From Pluralibacter sp. UBA7423 (GTDB lineage: Bacteria; Pseudomonadota; Gammaproteobacteria; Enterobacterales; Enterobacteriaceae), in contig DKMD01000022.1 of the NCBI GenBank assembly GCA_002470465.1, positions 21,372 to 85,371 on the forward strand: DNA of 64,000 nt, written 5' to 3'. Positions 1 through 11,665 of this stretch are shown here, piece after piece. The position numbers and the translations under genes are program-made. The notes below the pieces were generated by a model. The model saw only the letters and a program-made list of their open reading frames with translations. It was not told where the DNA came from and did not search any database. Each line of letters starts with the position of its first letter. Position 1 is the stretch's first letter.

Positions 1-349
1 GCAGATCGAGCAGGTACTGGATCGCCGCCCGCTCCTCTTCCGCGCTATGCTTGCCGTCGGCGAGGATCAGTTGACGCCCCTGGTCCTCCGTCAGACGCGC
101 GGCATGGAACAGCAGCTCGCTGAAGTAGACGCCGTGGTACAGCGTGTTGGTCACCACCAGGCCAAGCGTCTGGCTTTTTTTGGTTGCCAGGTTGCGCGCC
201 AGCAGATTCGGCCGATAGCCGCTCTCTTCGATCGCCCTGAAGACGCGATCCTTCGTTTCCTGGCCGACATAGCCATTGCCCGACAGCACGCGGGATACGG
301 TGGCTTTCGACACGCCAGCGCGCTTCGCCACTTCCAGCATCGTTGCCAT
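1..349 (-). CDS. ascG: AscG, LacI-family repressor of the asc operon (N-terminal part; gene runs off the window)
   Basis: Only the first 116 codons are visible; the 3' part lies beyond position 1. The protein starts MATMLEVAKRAG and carries the LacI-type helix-turn-helix (VAKRAGVSKATVSRVLSG) in residues 6-23, followed by the start of the periplasmic-binding-protein-like sugar domain. It closely resembles E. coli AscG, repressor of ascFB. The ATG at 347-349 was chosen because E. coli AscG starts at the same point. It is divergent from ascF, the expected arrangement for a local repressor acting on the shared intergenic region. Confidence 0.93.
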   Translation of the reverse strand, partial: MATMLEVAKRAGVSKATVSRVLSGNGYVGQETKDRVFRAIEESGYRPNLLARNLATKKSQTLGLVVTNTLYHGVYFSELLFHAARLTEDQGRQLILADGKHSAEEERAAIQYLLDL

Positions 350-419
350 GTTCGCTCATCCGTCTGAAAAAAGTGTGGGCAGTGTACTTCAGGATCCGCG
401 GATTTTCAGCCCCGGCGAT

Positions 420-519
420 CGTCAGTGATCAATCTCACGAAAACAAAATAGAGTTTTTTTCTGTCTTGTTTCGCTCATCAGATCTCTTCATGATTTTGTG
501 GAACCGGTTTCCTATACAA
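420..519 (+). promoter_or_regulatory. ascF promoter region: CRP-like site and AscG-type operator
   Basis: Positions 424-439 read AGTGA-TCAATC-TCACG, a good match to the CRP pattern TGTGA-N6-TCACA. A palindromic core AACCGGTT at 502-509 (within GGAACCGGTTTCC) looks like a LacI-family operator with a central CpG and is the best AscG operator candidate. It lies immediately before a -10-like TATACA at 513-518. The layout suggests CRP activation and steric repression by AscG. Sites were read by eye. Confidence 0.6.
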
Positions 520-549
520 ATTTTAATCACAATAAGATGGATTGACCCG

Positions 550-2004
550 ATGTCGAAAAACTATGCTGCACTGGCCCGGGATGTGGTAGCCGCCCTGGGC
601 GGCGCGACCAACATCACCGCCGCGACCCACTGCATGACTCGCCTGCGCTTTGTGCTTAACGACCCCACGCTTGCCGATACCGCCAGGCTTAAAACCCTCA
701 ACGGCGTGCTCGGCGTGGTGCGCAGCGATAACCAGTGCCAGGTGATTATCGGTAACACGGTATCGCAGGCCTACAAAGAAGTGCTCACCCTGCTGCCGGG
801 CAGCCTGCAGCCCGCCGTGGAGCAAGGTCCGCAAAAGTTAACGCTCCGGCGCATTGGCGCGGGCATTCTGGATGCGCTGATCGGCACCATGTCCCCGCTG
901 ATCCCGGCGATCATCGGCGGCTCAATGGTTAAGCTGCTGGCGATGGTGCTGGAGATGTCCGGCGTGCTGGCGAAAGGCACCCCGACGCTGACCATTCTCA
1001 CCGTCATCGGTGACGGCGCGTTCTTCTTCCTGCCGCTGATGGTGGCCGCCTCCGCGGCGGTGAAATTCAAAACCAATATGTCGCTGGCGATCGCCATTGC
1101 GGGCGTGCTGGTGCACCCGGGGTTTATTGATCTGATGGCGAAAGCCGCCCAGGGCGAGCACGTCGACTTCGCCTTTATTCCCGTTACGGCGGTGAAATAT
1201 ACCTACACGGTGATCCCGTCGCTGGTGATGACCTGGTGCCTGTCCTATATCGAACGCTGGGTCGACAAAATCACCCCGGCGGTCACCAAAAACTTCCTCA
1301 AACCCATGCTGATTGTGCTGATTGCCGCTCCGCTGGCTATTCTGTTAATTGGCCCAATCGGCATCTGGATCGGCACCGCGATTTCCGCGCTGGTTTATAC
1401 CGTTCACGACTATCTGGGCTGGCTGTCGGTCGCCATTATGGGCGCATTATGGCCGCTGCTGGTGATGACCGGGATGCACCGCGTGTTTACGCCAACCATC
1501 ATCCAGACCATCGCCACCACCGGCAAAGAAGGCATGGTCATGCCGTCTGAAATTGGCGCCAATTTGTCACTCGGCGGCTCGTCGCTGGCGGTCGCCTGGA
1601 AAACGAAAAACCCGGAGCTTCGTCAGACGGCGCTGGCCGCCGCGGCTTCCGCCATTCTGGCGGGAATTTCTGAACCGGCGCTGTACGGCGTGGCGATCCG
1701 CCTGAAGCGCCCGCTGATTGCCAGCCTGATCAGCGGCTTTATTTGCGGCGCAGTGGCCGGTATTGCGGGGCTTGCCAGCCATTCGATGGCGGCACCGGGG
1801 CTGTTTACCAGCGTGCAGTTCTTTGACCCGGCGAACCCGATGACCATCGTCTGGGTGTTTGGCGTGATGGCGCTGGCCGTGGTGCTCTCCTTCGTGCTGA
1901 CGCTGCTGCTGGGCTTTGAAGATATTCCGGTAGAAGAAAATGCGGCCCTTGCGCGTCAGGCGCAGGGTATTTCCGCCACAGAACAACCGATACAAGCGAG
2001 GTAA
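550..2004 (+). CDS. ascF: AscF, beta-glucoside (arbutin/salicin/cellobiose) PTS EIIBC component
   Basis: This inner-membrane permease imports aryl-beta-glucosides and phosphorylates them. The N-terminal EIIB domain holds the phosphocysteine motif AATHCMTRLRF with Cys28. A long EIIC domain with multiple hydrophobic helices follows. There is no C-terminal EIIA, so EIIA must come from elsewhere, as for E. coli AscF. The ATG at 550 gives 484 residues, matching the family; longer in-frame starts upstream would run through the promoter and operator. It is followed 3 nt later by ascB, so the two are co-transcribed. Confidence 0.95.
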   Translation: MSKNYAALARDVVAALGGATNITAATHCMTRLRFVLNDPTLADTARLKTLNGVLGVVRSDNQCQVIIGNTVSQAYKEVLTLLPGSLQPAVEQGPQKLTLRRIGAGILDALIGTMSPLIPAIIGGSMVKLLAMVLEMSGVLAKGTPTLTILTVIGDGAFFFLPLMVAASAAVKFKTNMSLAIAIAGVLVHPGFIDLMAKAAQGEHVDFAFIPVTAVKYTYTVIPSLVMTWCLSYIERWVDKITPAVTKNFLKPMLIVLIAAPLAILLIGPIGIWIGTAISALVYTVHDYLGWLSVAIMGALWPLLVMTGMHRVFTPTIIQTIATTGKEGMVMPSEIGANLSLGGSSLAVAWKTKNPELRQTALAAAASAILAGISEPALYGVAIRLKRPLIASLISGFICGAVAGIAGLASHSMAAPGLFTSVQFFDPANPMTIVWVFGVMALAVVLSFVLTLLLGFEDIPVEENAALARQAQGISATEQPIQAR

Positions 2005-3426
<1,422 letters not shown>

Positions 3427-3432
3427 TGTCAT

Positions 3433-3532
3433 TGCCGGGCGGCACTGCTTGCCCGGTGGCGCTAACGCTTACCGGGCCTACAAGCCGTCCCTGTAAAATT
3501 GTAGGCCGGTGCAAGCGCAGCGCCGCCCGGCA
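3433..3532. repeat. REP/BIME-type palindromic repeat pair
   Basis: Two inverted GC-rich palindromic units (TGCCGGGCGGC... and ...GCCGCCCGGCA) are joined by a short AT-richer spacer. Similar units recur at 5859, 27097, 39666, 40501 and 55419. It sits between the convergent ends of ascB and hycI, the usual REP position. Confidence 0.85.
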
Positions 3533-3536
3533 AACG

Positions 3537-3992
3537 TTACAGCTGCTCAAACCCGCCGTTGCCGGTCCAGCCCTCAAGCCGCTGATAAACGACATCTACC
3601 GCGGCTTTGATCTTCTCCGTCATCGGATAATAAAAGCCGACAATGTCTGGCTGAATGCCAAGGAAAATCACCTCTCCCACGTCTTCTGCCAGCTGCTCAA
3701 TCAGGTAGTTGAGCGGCATATTGTGGGTGGTCATCAGGAACATTTCGGCAATATCGTCCGGGTCGACGATGCGAATGTCGCCTGGCTCCAGCCCCATGTC
3801 GGTGGCATCAACAATCAGCAAACGGTTCGGACGCATTGCACGGATCGCCGCCACTTCCCTCTCCGGCGCGCTGCCGCCGTCCAGCACAATCCAGTCACCT
3901 TTTGGCCCGCTGGCGCACATTTCCGCCAGCAGCGGCCCGGCCCCATCGTCGCCCATCATGCTGTTGCCGACACAAAGTAATACGTTAGACAC
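3537..3992 (-). CDS. hycI: HycI-type hydrogenase large-subunit maturation endopeptidase
   Basis: This protease removes the C-terminal peptide of the nickel-loaded hydrogenase large subunit, here most likely HyfG. It is 151 residues and nearly collinear with E. coli HycI. The N-terminal GNSMMGDDGAGP motif contains the first nickel-ligand Asp, followed by DATDMGL and TTHNMPL with the other ligands (Asp, His). The start is GTG at 3992, preceded by GGGAG at 6 nt. It is cut off from the hyf operon by the oppositely oriented hyfR, so it probably needs its own promoter in 3993-4158. Confidence 0.93.
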   Translation of the reverse strand: MSNVLLCVGNSMMGDDGAGPLLAEMCASGPKGDWIVLDGGSAPEREVAAIRAMRPNRLLIVDATDMGLEPGDIRIVDPDDIAEMFLMTTHNMPLNYLIEQLAEDVGEVIFLGIQPDIVGFYYPMTEKIKAAVDVVYQRLEGWTGNGGFEQL

Positions 3993-4158
3993 GCTTTTCT
4001 CCCGATAAAATGAGCCTGAATGAGCAAACTACCCATCAATATCAACGAATGATCCCAAAGGGGTATCTTATATTGCACGCAGCCCGCAAATACTGATCTC
4101 AAATAGCATTGCTGATTCATTGTGAACATCAGCAATTTTCAATAAACAGGCTGAAGCG

Positions 4159-5856
4159 ATGAATGATGTAAAGAAGCTGAGTGGCAAGAAAATAAGAACC
4201 ATTCCCATTACAAATACCGAATGGAATAATCACTTGATTGCCATGATCAATTCCGGCGTCGAACCTGAGCTGCTGGAATTCTTTCATCACTTAAAAGAAG
4301 AGCGCGATGAATACCGTATTCTGGTCGATATCACCAACTCCGTGCTGGCGCACCTCGATCGTGAAGGGATGGTGAACGCCATCGCCGCGGATATTCACCG
4401 CTATTTCGCGATCCCGAGCGTCTCGCTCGCCTTTTTTGACGGCGTATCTTCTGAGGCCTTTCCGGTCACCGCCTGCGGCTGGCAGGGAGAGAATCAGTGC
4501 GTTTGCCAGCAAAGAACGTATCCCCTCGCACAAAGCATTCTTAAAAACGTGCTGGATAACAATCAGCCGCAGGCCGTTGCGCTCAATGAAAACCTCAACG
4601 ATCCGTTATTAAAAGATTTATATTACGCTGGCATGCAGGCGGCCCTGCTGTTGCCGCTGGCATTTAACGCCCATGCACCCGGCATATTTATTCTCGCCCA
4701 TACGGACGCCAGCGCTTTTACGCCAGCGGTCTGTTCCCTGCTCGGGCAAATAGCCTCACGGATCAGTATTGCGGTGGATAATGCCAACGCCTGGAATGAA
4801 ATTACGCGTTTAAAAGATTCACTGAAGCAGGAAAATATCTGGCTCACGGAACAGCTGCAAAACGTTGAAAGCCTGAACGATATTATTTTCCAGAGCACGG
4901 CGATGAAAAACCTGCTGCGCCAGGTCGAGATGGTCGCCACGAGCGACAGCACCGTGCTGCTGCTCGGCGAGACGGGTACCGGCAAAGAGCTTATCGCCCG
5001 CGCTATTCACAAACTCAGCCAGCGCAGCCAAAGCCCGCTGGTCAAAATGAACTGTGCCGCTATTCCCGCAAGCCTGCTGGAAAGCGATCTGTTCGGGCAT
5101 GAGAAAGGCGCCTTCACCGGCGCAACCAGCAGCCATATCGGACGGTTTGAAATGGCCGACGGTGGCACGCTGTTCCTTGATGAAATCGGTGATATGCCGC
5201 TGGAGCTACAGCCCAAACTTTTGCGCGTGTTGCAGGAGCGTGAAGTAGAGCGCCTCGGCGGCAGCAAAGTGATCCCGGTGAACGTCCGGATGATCGCCGC
5301 CACCAATCGCGATCTGCATCAGATGGTGCAGGAACGCGAGTTTCGCAGCGATCTGTTCTACCGCCTGAACGTCTTTCCGATCGTGATCCCACCGCTGCGC
5401 GAGCGTCCGGAAGATATCCCGCTGCTCGCCACCTGGTTCACGCAAAAGCTGGCGGCGCGCATGAACAAAACCATCGATACTATTCCCGCAGCTTCGCTCC
5501 AGGCGCTGTGCCAGTATCCCTGGCCGGGTAACGTGCGCGAACTGCAAAACGTCATTGAACGCGCGGTGATCCTGACCCAGGGCAACACCCTGAATCTCCA
5601 GTTGGGCGATCTGAAAATCCCTTCAGCCCCGGCGCAGGCGCCACGCGTTCAGCCTGTAACCATCAAGCTGCCGCCGCTGTTTAATCCGCAAACGCCAGAA
5701 ACAGACGAAGGTGAACGGGAAAGGATTATTCAGGCCCTGCGGGAAACAAACGGTATTGTGGCGGGGCCAAAAGGTGCAGCGCAGAAGCTCGGTCTGAAAA
5801 GAACGACGCTGCTCTCAAGGATGCAGCGTCTGGGAATCAATACGCGGGATCTTTAA
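4159..5856 (+). CDS. hyfR: HyfR-like sigma-54-dependent activator (FhlA family, short form)
   Basis: The 565-residue protein has one GAF-like sensor region (about residues 45-215), then an AAA+ sigma-54 interaction domain with Walker A GETGTGKE, the sigma-54 contact loop GAFTGA and Walker [10 protein letters not shown] Fis-type helix-turn-helix follows at the C-terminus. The C-terminal part matches E. coli HyfR ([16 protein letters not shown]) better than FhlA. E. coli HyfR and FhlA are about 670-690 residues; roughly the first 100 N-terminal residues of HyfR are absent here. It is encoded against the hyf genes, unlike E. coli hyfR. It probably regulates hyf together with FhlA. Confidence 0.85.
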   Translation: MNDVKKLSGKKIRTIPITNTEWNNHLIAMINSGVEPELLEFFHHLKEERDEYRILVDITNSVLAHLDREGMVNAIAADIHRYFAIPSVSLAFFDGVSSEAFPVTACGWQGENQCVCQQRTYPLAQSILKNVLDNNQPQAVALNENLNDPLLKDLYYAGMQAALLLPLAFNAHAPGIFILAHTDASAFTPAVCSLLGQIASRISIAVDNANAWNEITRLKDSLKQENIWLTEQLQNVESLNDIIFQSTAMKNLLRQVEMVATSDSTVLLLGETGTGKELIARAIHKLSQRSQSPLVKMNCAAIPASLLESDLFGHEKGAFTGATSSHIGRFEMADGGTLFLDEIGDMPLELQPKLLRVLQEREVERLGGSKVIPVNVRMIAATNRDLHQMVQEREFRSDLFYRLNVFPIVIPPLRERPEDIPLLATWFTQKLAARMNKTIDTIPAASLQALCQYPWPGNVRELQNVIERAVILTQGNTLNLQLGDLKIPSAPAQAPRVQPVTIKLPPLFNPQTPETDEGERERIIQALRETNGIVAGPKGAAQKLGLKRTTLLSRMQRLGINTRDL

Positions 5857-5858
5857 GG

Positions 5859-5937
5859 CTCCGCGTAAGCGCCCGGCCTACAAATCGCGCAGGCCTGATT
5901 TGTAGGCCAGGTAAGGCATCAGCCGCCACCTGGCAAT
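5859..5937. repeat. REP-type palindromic repeat
   Basis: GC-rich palindromic units (GCGCCCGGCCTACAAAT and ATTTGTAGGCCAGGTAAGGC) form an imperfect inverted pair between the convergent ends of hyfR and hyfJ. It may also act as a transcription or mRNA-decay barrier for both. Confidence 0.75.
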
Positions 5938-5945
5938 CAGCGCCA

Positions 5946-6359
5946 TCAGGCAACCTGCCTTTTTACGATAAGATAAATCGCCGGTTCGCGTTCAATCTCA
6001 CCCAGCAGCTCAATCAGCCGCAAGCTCCAGCCTTTAAAGGGTTCCGCTCCCGTTTTGCTCAGTTCAGAAAGCGCATTCGCCAGCAGCGACGTGTGGGTGG
6101 AATCGATGGTGATTTCCCCAAACGTCAGCAGGCCGCGCAGCTTACGCCGCGCGTCCCCTTCAGGTAGCAGCTTCAGCCATTCGGTATAGCCTTCAAGCCC
6201 GCATTCCAGCTCCGTTTTCAGGCAGTCGATCATCCCGACGTGATGACCAATCGCCAGCGAGTAGTACATCACCTGCTGGCTTTCGGCGGGCATGTCGTCA
6301 TCGCTGTCGACGAACTTCTGCCGCAGCGACCAGAACGTCACTTTTCCTTTTTCACTCAT
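5946..6359 (-). CDS. hyfJ: HyfJ/HycH-family formate hydrogenlyase maturation protein
   Basis: The 137-residue protein has the same length as E. coli HyfJ. It shares the family core VDSDDxxPAx[15 protein letters not shown] and [11 protein letters not shown]. HycH/HyfJ proteins are needed for assembly or maturation of the membrane-bound hydrogenase but are not structural subunits; the exact step is unknown. The start overlaps the hyfI stop by 4 nt (ATGA type), so it is the last gene of the hyf operon. Confidence 0.92.
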   Translation of the reverse strand: MSEKGKVTFWSLRQKFVDSDDDMPAESQQVMYYSLAIGHHVGMIDCLKTELECGLEGYTEWLKLLPEGDARRKLRGLLTFGEITIDSTHTSLLANALSELSKTGAEPFKGWSLRLIELLGEIEREPAIYLIVKRQVA

Positions 6360-7123
6360 GCCATCACCTTACCGGCGATAACCGCCATCAGCGCATGAAC
6401 GATCTCGGTCAGGCGCGGATCGTTCTCTTTGCGCAGCCAGACGTCCACCTCATGGGCCGCCTGCTGCGGCTGCTTATGCTGAATCAGCTTCAGCAGGTTC
6501 ATGCTGATGTCGCCACCCTGGCGATAGCCCGCCATCCGCCGTGCTTCGCGCTCAACGGCAACCCGCAGCGTCAGCGGCACGTCCGGCAGAATGATGGCGG
6601 GCTTTTCATTTTCGCCCTGCACGTGTTCAATGCCCTTTAGCTTCTGATCCAGCAGGCCGAGCGCCACGGCAAACCCGTGAATGGTGGCCGCAGGCGTTGG
6701 GGGGCAGCCGGGGATCCACACGTCGACGGGCACGATGGTGTCGCTGCCGCCCCAGACGCAGTAGAGATCGTGGAAGATCCCGCCGCCCACGCCGCAGGCA
6801 CCGTAGGAGATACAGATTTTCGGATCCGGCGCGGATTCATACGCACGCAGCGCGGGTACGCGCATCGCACGGGTCACCGCCCCGGTGAACAGCAAAATAT
6901 CGGCATGGCGCGGGGAGGCAACAACCTTGATCCCGAAGCGTTCGGCGTCGAACACTGGCGTAATGGCAGAGAAAATTTCAATCTCGCAGCCGTTACAGCC
7001 GCCACAGTCCACGCGGTAGACGTAGGCCGAGCGCTTGATGTCCTTCAGCAACGTCTGCTTCATGCGCGCCGCGTCGTCCGCAAGCGCAATCGGCTGGCTG
7101 ACGTGATGATTAAACTCGCTCAT
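6356..7123 (-). CDS. hyfI: HyfI, hydrogenase-4 small subunit (NuoB-like)
   Basis: This [4Fe-4S] small subunit passes electrons to the NiFe large subunit HyfG. It is 255 residues and contains the NuoB-family cysteine pattern: [13 protein letters not shown], a distal Cys in SYGACG, and PGCPPTP. It overlaps hyfH (stop at 7110) by 14 nt and hyfJ by 4 nt, showing tight operon packing. It is closer to E. coli HyfI than to HycG in length and C-terminus. Confidence 0.94.
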   Translation of the reverse strand: MSEFNHHVSQPIALADDAARMKQTLLKDIKRSAYVYRVDCGGCNGCEIEIFSAITPVFDAERFGIKVVASPRHADILLFTGAVTRAMRVPALRAYESAPDPKICISYGACGVGGGIFHDLYCVWGGSDTIVPVDVWIPGCPPTPAATIHGFAVALGLLDQKLKGIEHVQGENEKPAIILPDVPLTLRVAVEREARRMAGYRQGGDISMNLLKLIQHKQPQQAAHEVDVWLRKENDPRLTEIVHALMAVIAGKVMA

Positions 7124-7670
7124 GAGAGACCTCCGCTGCGGATACGCTGAACATACGCTGGTCGTGCTGGCCCACCGTCTGCTGACGCTTGCACGCCGGG
7201 CAGGTGGTGAACTGCGACGTCATGCCCGCCAGCGCTTCATCGCTGACGCCGGACTGGCGCAGCAGCTCCACCGCATACTGCGCCGATTTTTCCGGCGTGT
7301 ACGGCTGCTTGCAGACTTCACAGTGCTGCAAACGAAATACCGCTTTGACGTACAGATCGGCTTTATTGGTCACCGCCAGCTCAAAGTCGTTGGTCAGGCG
7401 AATCGCCTTCGTCGGGCAAACCTCTTCGCAGCGGCCACAGAAAATGCAGCGGCCGATAAACAGCTGCCAGGTGCGCTCGTTGCTTTCCGGATGGGTTTCC
7501 ATCGTCAGGGCGTTCGCCGGGCATGCAGAAGTGCAGGCCGCGCAGGCGATACACTGCTGCGGATCCAGTTCAGGCCTGCCGCGAAAATCGGGGCTGATCT
7601 CCAGCGGCGCAAACGGATATTTGACCGTCGGTTCGCCCGCTTTCAGGATGGTTTTAAACAGTTTCAGCAT
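7110..7670 (-). CDS. hyfH: HyfH, 2x[4Fe-4S] ferredoxin-like subunit (NuoI-like)
   Basis: The 186-residue electron-transfer subunit has two ferredoxin clusters: [12 protein letters not shown] and [12 protein letters not shown]. Two further CxxC pairs (CEVC near residue 116, CPAC near residue 157) are also present in E. coli HyfH/HycF. It links the formate dehydrogenase side to HyfI/HyfG. It lies 10 nt downstream of hyfG. Confidence 0.94.
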   Translation of the reverse strand: MLKLFKTILKAGEPTVKYPFAPLEISPDFRGRPELDPQQCIACAACTSACPANALTMETHPESNERTWQLFIGRCIFCGRCEEVCPTKAIRLTNDFELAVTNKADLYVKAVFRLQHCEVCKQPYTPEKSAQYAVELLRQSGVSDEALAGMTSQFTTCPACKRQQTVGQHDQRMFSVSAAEVSHERV

Positions 7671-7680
7671 CGTTTAATCC

Positions 7681-9417
7681 TTACTTGAGCAGCGGCGAGT
7701 GCTTGCGCTCAATGCTATAACGTTCAATCTCTTTGTACGGCACGGTGGTCGATTTGCGTTTGCGCACGTCCACCAGCGTCACGCGGTCGGTGCAGGAGTA
7801 GCACGGATCAAGGCTGCCGATAATCAGCGGCGCATCCGACACGGTATTGCCGCGCAGCATATAGCGCAGCACCGGCCAGTTAGCGTACGTCGCCGCGCGG
7901 CAGCGCCAGCGGAACAGCTTCTGGTTGTCGCCGAGCATGCTCCAGTGCACGTCCTCACCGCGCGGCGCTTCCACGTAGCCAAGCGCAAATTTGTGCGGCT
8001 GATAGGTGAAGCCTTCGGTCAGCAGTGGGCCGTTGCCCATGGTGTCCAGCGCGTACTCAATCATCGCCAGCGAATCGAAGGTTTCCTTCACGCGCACCAT
8101 CACACGGGAGAAGACATCGCCGCCGTCATAGGCAAACAGGGTTTTCGGCAGGTTGCCGTAATCCGAATACGGGTGGTCAAAACGCATATCGCGCCTGAAT
8201 CCGCTGCCGCGGATCAGTGGGCCAACCGGGCTGTAGTCACGCGCAACCTGGCGGTCGAGAATGCCGACGCCCTGGGTGCGCTGGCCGATGTTCGGCGTGG
8301 AGAGCAGCATGTCGACCAGCTCAGTCACCTCGGCGCGCATCTCACGCACCAGCTGAATGGTTTTGATGCGCTGCTCTTTGAGGATGTCGCGACGAATGCC
8401 GCCAATCAGGTTCAGGCCGTAGGTTTTACGCGAACCGGTGAGCAGCTCCGCCATCATCATTGATTTTTCACGAACGCGGAAAAACTGCATAAAGCCGGTA
8501 TCGAAACCAACAAAGTGGCTGGAGAGGCCGATATTCAGCAGATGGCTGTGCAGGCGCTCCACCTCCAGCAGAATGGAGCGGATGGTGTGCGCACGCTGCG
8601 GCACCACGATGCCCAGCGCGTTTTCCACCGACGTGGTGTAGGCCACGCTGTGCGCAAAGCCGCAAATGCCGCAAACGCGGTCGGAGAGGAACGTCACTTC
8701 GTTGTAGCCCATGCGGGTTTCCGCGAGCTTTTCCATCCCACGGTGGACGTAGAACAGGCGGTAATCGGCGTCGACAATGGTTTCACCATCGACGAACAGG
8801 CGGAAGTGGCCGGGTTCGTCAGAGGTGATGTGCATCGGGCCAATTGGCACCACGCGCGCCTTGCTGTCGCCGTCGTTGATGAACGGATAGGTTTCCGTTT
8901 CGGTGGTCGGCGCCGGGCGCTGACGGTAGTCCATCGCGTCTTTACGCAGCGGGTACATCTCATCCGGCCAGTCGTCCGGCAGCACCAGACGGCGCTCGTC
9001 CGGCAGGCCAACGGGCTTCAGGCCATACATATCGCGAACTTCACGCTCGCCCCACACGGCGGCGGGCACGCGCGGCGTGACGGACGGAAACTCCAGCGAG
9101 CCATCGACCAGCCCCTTCACCACCACCCAGCACTTCTCGCCCTCTTCCATCGACAGCGCGTAATAAACGGCGAAATGGCCGTTGAGCGTGCGCTCGTCGT
9201 TGCCGAACAGCACCGGCAGCCAGCCGCCGCAGCCGTAGTAGAGAAACTCAACAATCTCAGGCAGCTGGTTGATTTTGACCGTAATCGTCACCTGATCGTG
9301 AGTCTGGCGCTCTTCGTCCAGCACCGCACCCGGAAACTTCTCCCGGACGGCGGCCAGATAGCCGTTGCCCAGTACATCGCCCTGCGCGAGGCCGTTCATA
9401 TATTGTTGATAGCTCAC
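7681..9417 (-). CDS. hyfG: HyfG, hydrogenase-4 NiFe large subunit precursor
   Basis: This catalytic subunit combines a NuoC-like N-terminal domain with a NuoD-like NiFe domain. The two nickel-binding CxxC motifs are [10 protein letters not shown] and DPCYSCTDR. After the second, a 33-residue tail remains; by analogy with HycE it would be cut after the Arg by HycI. I chose the GTG at 9417 (578 residues) because GGAG lies 7 nt upstream and the GTG overlaps the hyfF stop (GTGA). An internal ATG at 9399 is the alternative. It resembles E. coli HyfG throughout. Confidence 0.93.
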   Translation of the reverse strand: MSYQQYMNGLAQGDVLGNGYLAAVREKFPGAVLDEERQTHDQVTITVKINQLPEIVEFLYYGCGGWLPVLFGNDERTLNGHFAVYYALSMEEGEKCWVVVKGLVDGSLEFPSVTPRVPAAVWGEREVRDMYGLKPVGLPDERRLVLPDDWPDEMYPLRKDAMDYRQRPAPTTETETYPFINDGDSKARVVPIGPMHITSDEPGHFRLFVDGETIVDADYRLFYVHRGMEKLAETRMGYNEVTFLSDRVCGICGFAHSVAYTTSVENALGIVVPQRAHTIRSILLEVERLHSHLLNIGLSSHFVGFDTGFMQFFRVREKSMMMAELLTGSRKTYGLNLIGGIRRDILKEQRIKTIQLVREMRAEVTELVDMLLSTPNIGQRTQGVGILDRQVARDYSPVGPLIRGSGFRRDMRFDHPYSDYGNLPKTLFAYDGGDVFSRVMVRVKETFDSLAMIEYALDTMGNGPLLTEGFTYQPHKFALGYVEAPRGEDVHWSMLGDNQKLFRWRCRAATYANWPVLRYMLRGNTVSDAPLIIGSLDPCYSCTDRVTLVDVRKRKSTTVPYKEIERYSIERKHSPLLK

Positions 9418-11000
9418 TTCATTTCTCCAGCGCACTCGCGGGTGCAAAGACGGGGGGTCGTGGCTGAAGCGGTTTTACCCGCCCACGGCCACTGAAATTC
9501 ATGCGGGGATTGCTGCATCACAATCGACGCGGCATTTTCCAGCAGGCGGCTCACCGGCTGCGGAATGTGGGTGCCCATAACCAGCATCAGCACCAGTAAA
9601 ATCGCCATCGGCGCGGTGGTCAGCCAGCCCAGCTCACCGCGGCTTGTTGCTTCAGGCGCAGCGCCGAACAACAGGCAGGCGATCATGCGCACCAGGCCGC
9701 CGAGCACCACGGTCAGCAGCAACAGCAGGCCGATGGTCAGCCAGATATGCCCGGCAGCCAGTCCTGCGGTCACCACCATAAATTCGCTGAGGAAGACGTT
9801 GAACGGCGGCATCCCGCCGAGCGCCAGCGCACCCGCGGCCAACAGTACCGCGCTGAACGGCATCAGCTTCAGCATGCCGCGCACCACGCCAAGATCGCGC
9901 GTGCCGTACTTAAGCAGCACGTTGCCCGAACCGCAGAACAGCAGCGTTTTCGCGAGGCTGTGGTTCAGCGTATGCAGCAGCGCCGCCAGCACGCCCAGCG
10001 GCCCGCCGATGCCAAGCGCCACGGCGATAAGCCCCATGTTTTCCACGCTGGAGTAAGCCAGCAGGCGCTTAACGTCCTGCTGAACCAGAATGAAGAACGC
10101 CGCCACCGCCACGGAGAGCAGGCCGAAAATCACCAGCAGCGTATTCGGGAAGGCGGAGCCGAGGGTCTGAGTGATGATGATGTGGAAACGGATAATCACC
10201 AGCAGCGCGCAGTTCAGCAGTACGGCGGACAACAGCGCACTTGTCGGGCTTGGCGCTTCACTGTGCGCGTCCGGCAGCCAGGCGTGCATAGGGAACAGCC
10301 CGGTTTTGGTGCCGAAGCCAATCAGCACAAACACGAACGCCAGATGCATCAGCGTGGGATCGAGCTGTGCCGCATGCTTCAGCACTTCACTCCAGAAAAT
10401 GGCGTTGTGCGGGTCAGGCATAAAGCTCGCGGCGTTGGCGTACACCAGAATGGTGCCAAACAGGCCGAATGCCACGCCAACGGTACAGATGATGATGTAC
10501 TTCCACGCCGCTTCCAGCGACGAGCGCTGGCCGTAAATCCCCACCAGAAACGCCGAGCTGAGCGTAGTCGCTTCAATCGCCGCCCACATCACGATCAGGT
10601 TGTTGCTGGTCACCACCAGCATCATGGTGAAGAGGAACAGGTGGAAGAAGCCGTAGTAGTTGCACAGCGTGGCGACGGAAATCTCTCCTTCGTCGACCTC
10701 GTGGCGCATATAGCCCATCGAGTAAAGTCCGGTGAGAAACCCGATTATCCCAAGCAGCGCCAGGAACAGCGCGCTCAGGCTGTCGAGGTGCAGCCACAGA
10801 TTCGTGGAGAACATCTCACCCTGTTGGTAGACCACGCTCACGGCGTAAAGGGTTATCGCCAGCAGCACCAGGATGCCCACGCCATGCAGCAGCGTGACCG
10901 CCGAACGAGACGCCGTGCCGAGGCGCTGGCAGGCAAAGGCCAGCAGCGCGAATACAAGCGGCGTCAGCAGAAGAAATGTGAAAATAGCAGAATGACTCAT
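9414..11000 (-). CDS. hyfF: HyfF, membrane proton-translocation-type subunit (NuoN/NuoL family)
   Basis: The 528-residue protein has about 14 hydrophobic segments and matches E. coli HyfF (526 residues). Conserved antiporter-family features include [19 protein letters not shown] and the helix around [18 protein letters not shown]. It is one of three antiporter-like subunits (HyfB, HyfD, HyfF) that distinguish hydrogenase-4 from hydrogenase-3. The last bases overlap the hyfG start. Confidence 0.95.
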   Translation of the reverse strand: MSHSAIFTFLLLTPLVFALLAFACQRLGTASRSAVTLLHGVGILVLLAITLYAVSVVYQQGEMFSTNLWLHLDSLSALFLALLGIIGFLTGLYSMGYMRHEVDEGEISVATLCNYYGFFHLFLFTMMLVVTSNNLIVMWAAIEATTLSSAFLVGIYGQRSSLEAAWKYIIICTVGVAFGLFGTILVYANAASFMPDPHNAIFWSEVLKHAAQLDPTLMHLAFVFVLIGFGTKTGLFPMHAWLPDAHSEAPSPTSALLSAVLLNCALLVIIRFHIIITQTLGSAFPNTLLVIFGLLSVAVAAFFILVQQDVKRLLAYSSVENMGLIAVALGIGGPLGVLAALLHTLNHSLAKTLLFCGSGNVLLKYGTRDLGVVRGMLKLMPFSAVLLAAGALALGGMPPFNVFLSEFMVVTAGLAAGHIWLTIGLLLLLTVVLGGLVRMIACLLFGAAPEATSRGELGWLTTAPMAILLVLMLVMGTHIPQPVSRLLENAASIVMQQSPHEFQWPWAGKTASATTPRLCTRECAGEMK

Positions 11001-11004
11001 TGTG

Positions 11005-11655
11005 TTATCCCTTCAGCGCCGTCAGTTGGTTCACGTCCAGCGTGCCGAGCGTGCGCCAGATTTTTCTCACCAGCAGCACCATGACAATCACCGCGAAAAT
11101 CGCGTCGGTGGCGATACCAATCTCCACCAGCTCCGGCGCCCTGTGAGCCAGCAGCGCCAGCACCAGATGCGAACCGTTTTCCATCAGGCAATAGCCAAAC
11201 ACCTGACGAATGATGTTGCGCTGGGTGACGATGCACAGCAGCCCCAGCAGGAAGTGGCCAAGTGCCACCGCCAGCGCGGGTTTCAGATCAAGCAACAAAG
11301 GAAGCTGCACCGGGCGCACAACCAGCCAGCAAAGCACCACAATCACCGCCGCGGCGAGCATCAGCAGCGCCGGGCTAATCAACGGTTTGTCGGCCTGCGG
11401 ATCGGCAAGCTTGCGCAGCGCGAAGCCCATGACAATCGGCACCAGAATGACCTTGGTCAGCAGGGCGCTGAAGGACCACATCAGCAGCTGTTCAGACTCA
11501 AGCGTTTGGGAAAGGGTGAAGAAAATCAGCACCAGCACCAGCGACTGCAGGGCGTAAAACCAGCAGGCGCTGCGCGGACGTTTCGCGCCAATCACCAGCA
11601 GTGACGTCACCATCATCAGCCCGGCGAGATTATTGACGAGTAAGGTTCCGGTCAT
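11005..11655 (-). CDS. hyfE: HyfE, membrane subunit of hydrogenase-4
   Basis: The 216-residue protein has about six to seven transmembrane helices and a C-terminal half nearly identical to E. coli HyfE ([39 protein letters not shown]). The ATG at 11655 begins [12 protein letters not shown], the same start as E. coli HyfE; the longer reading adds 11 residues with no support. It has no counterpart in the hyc operon, so it is diagnostic of a Hyf-type complex. Confidence 0.95.
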   Translation of the reverse strand: MTGTLLVNNLAGLMMVTSLLVIGAKRPRSACWFYALQSLVLVLIFFTLSQTLESEQLLMWSFSALLTKVILVPIVMGFALRKLADPQADKPLISPALLMLAAAVIVVLCWLVVRPVQLPLLLDLKPALAVALGHFLLGLLCIVTQRNIIRQVFGYCLMENGSHLVLALLAHRAPELVEIGIATDAIFAVIVMVLLVRKIWRTLGTLDVNQLTALKG

Positions 11656-11665
11656 CGTCGTCTCC

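Noticed and set aside
9747..11084. 445-residue open frame opposite hyfF
   Set aside because: Composition dominated by His, Gln and Arg; shadow of a membrane-protein gene.
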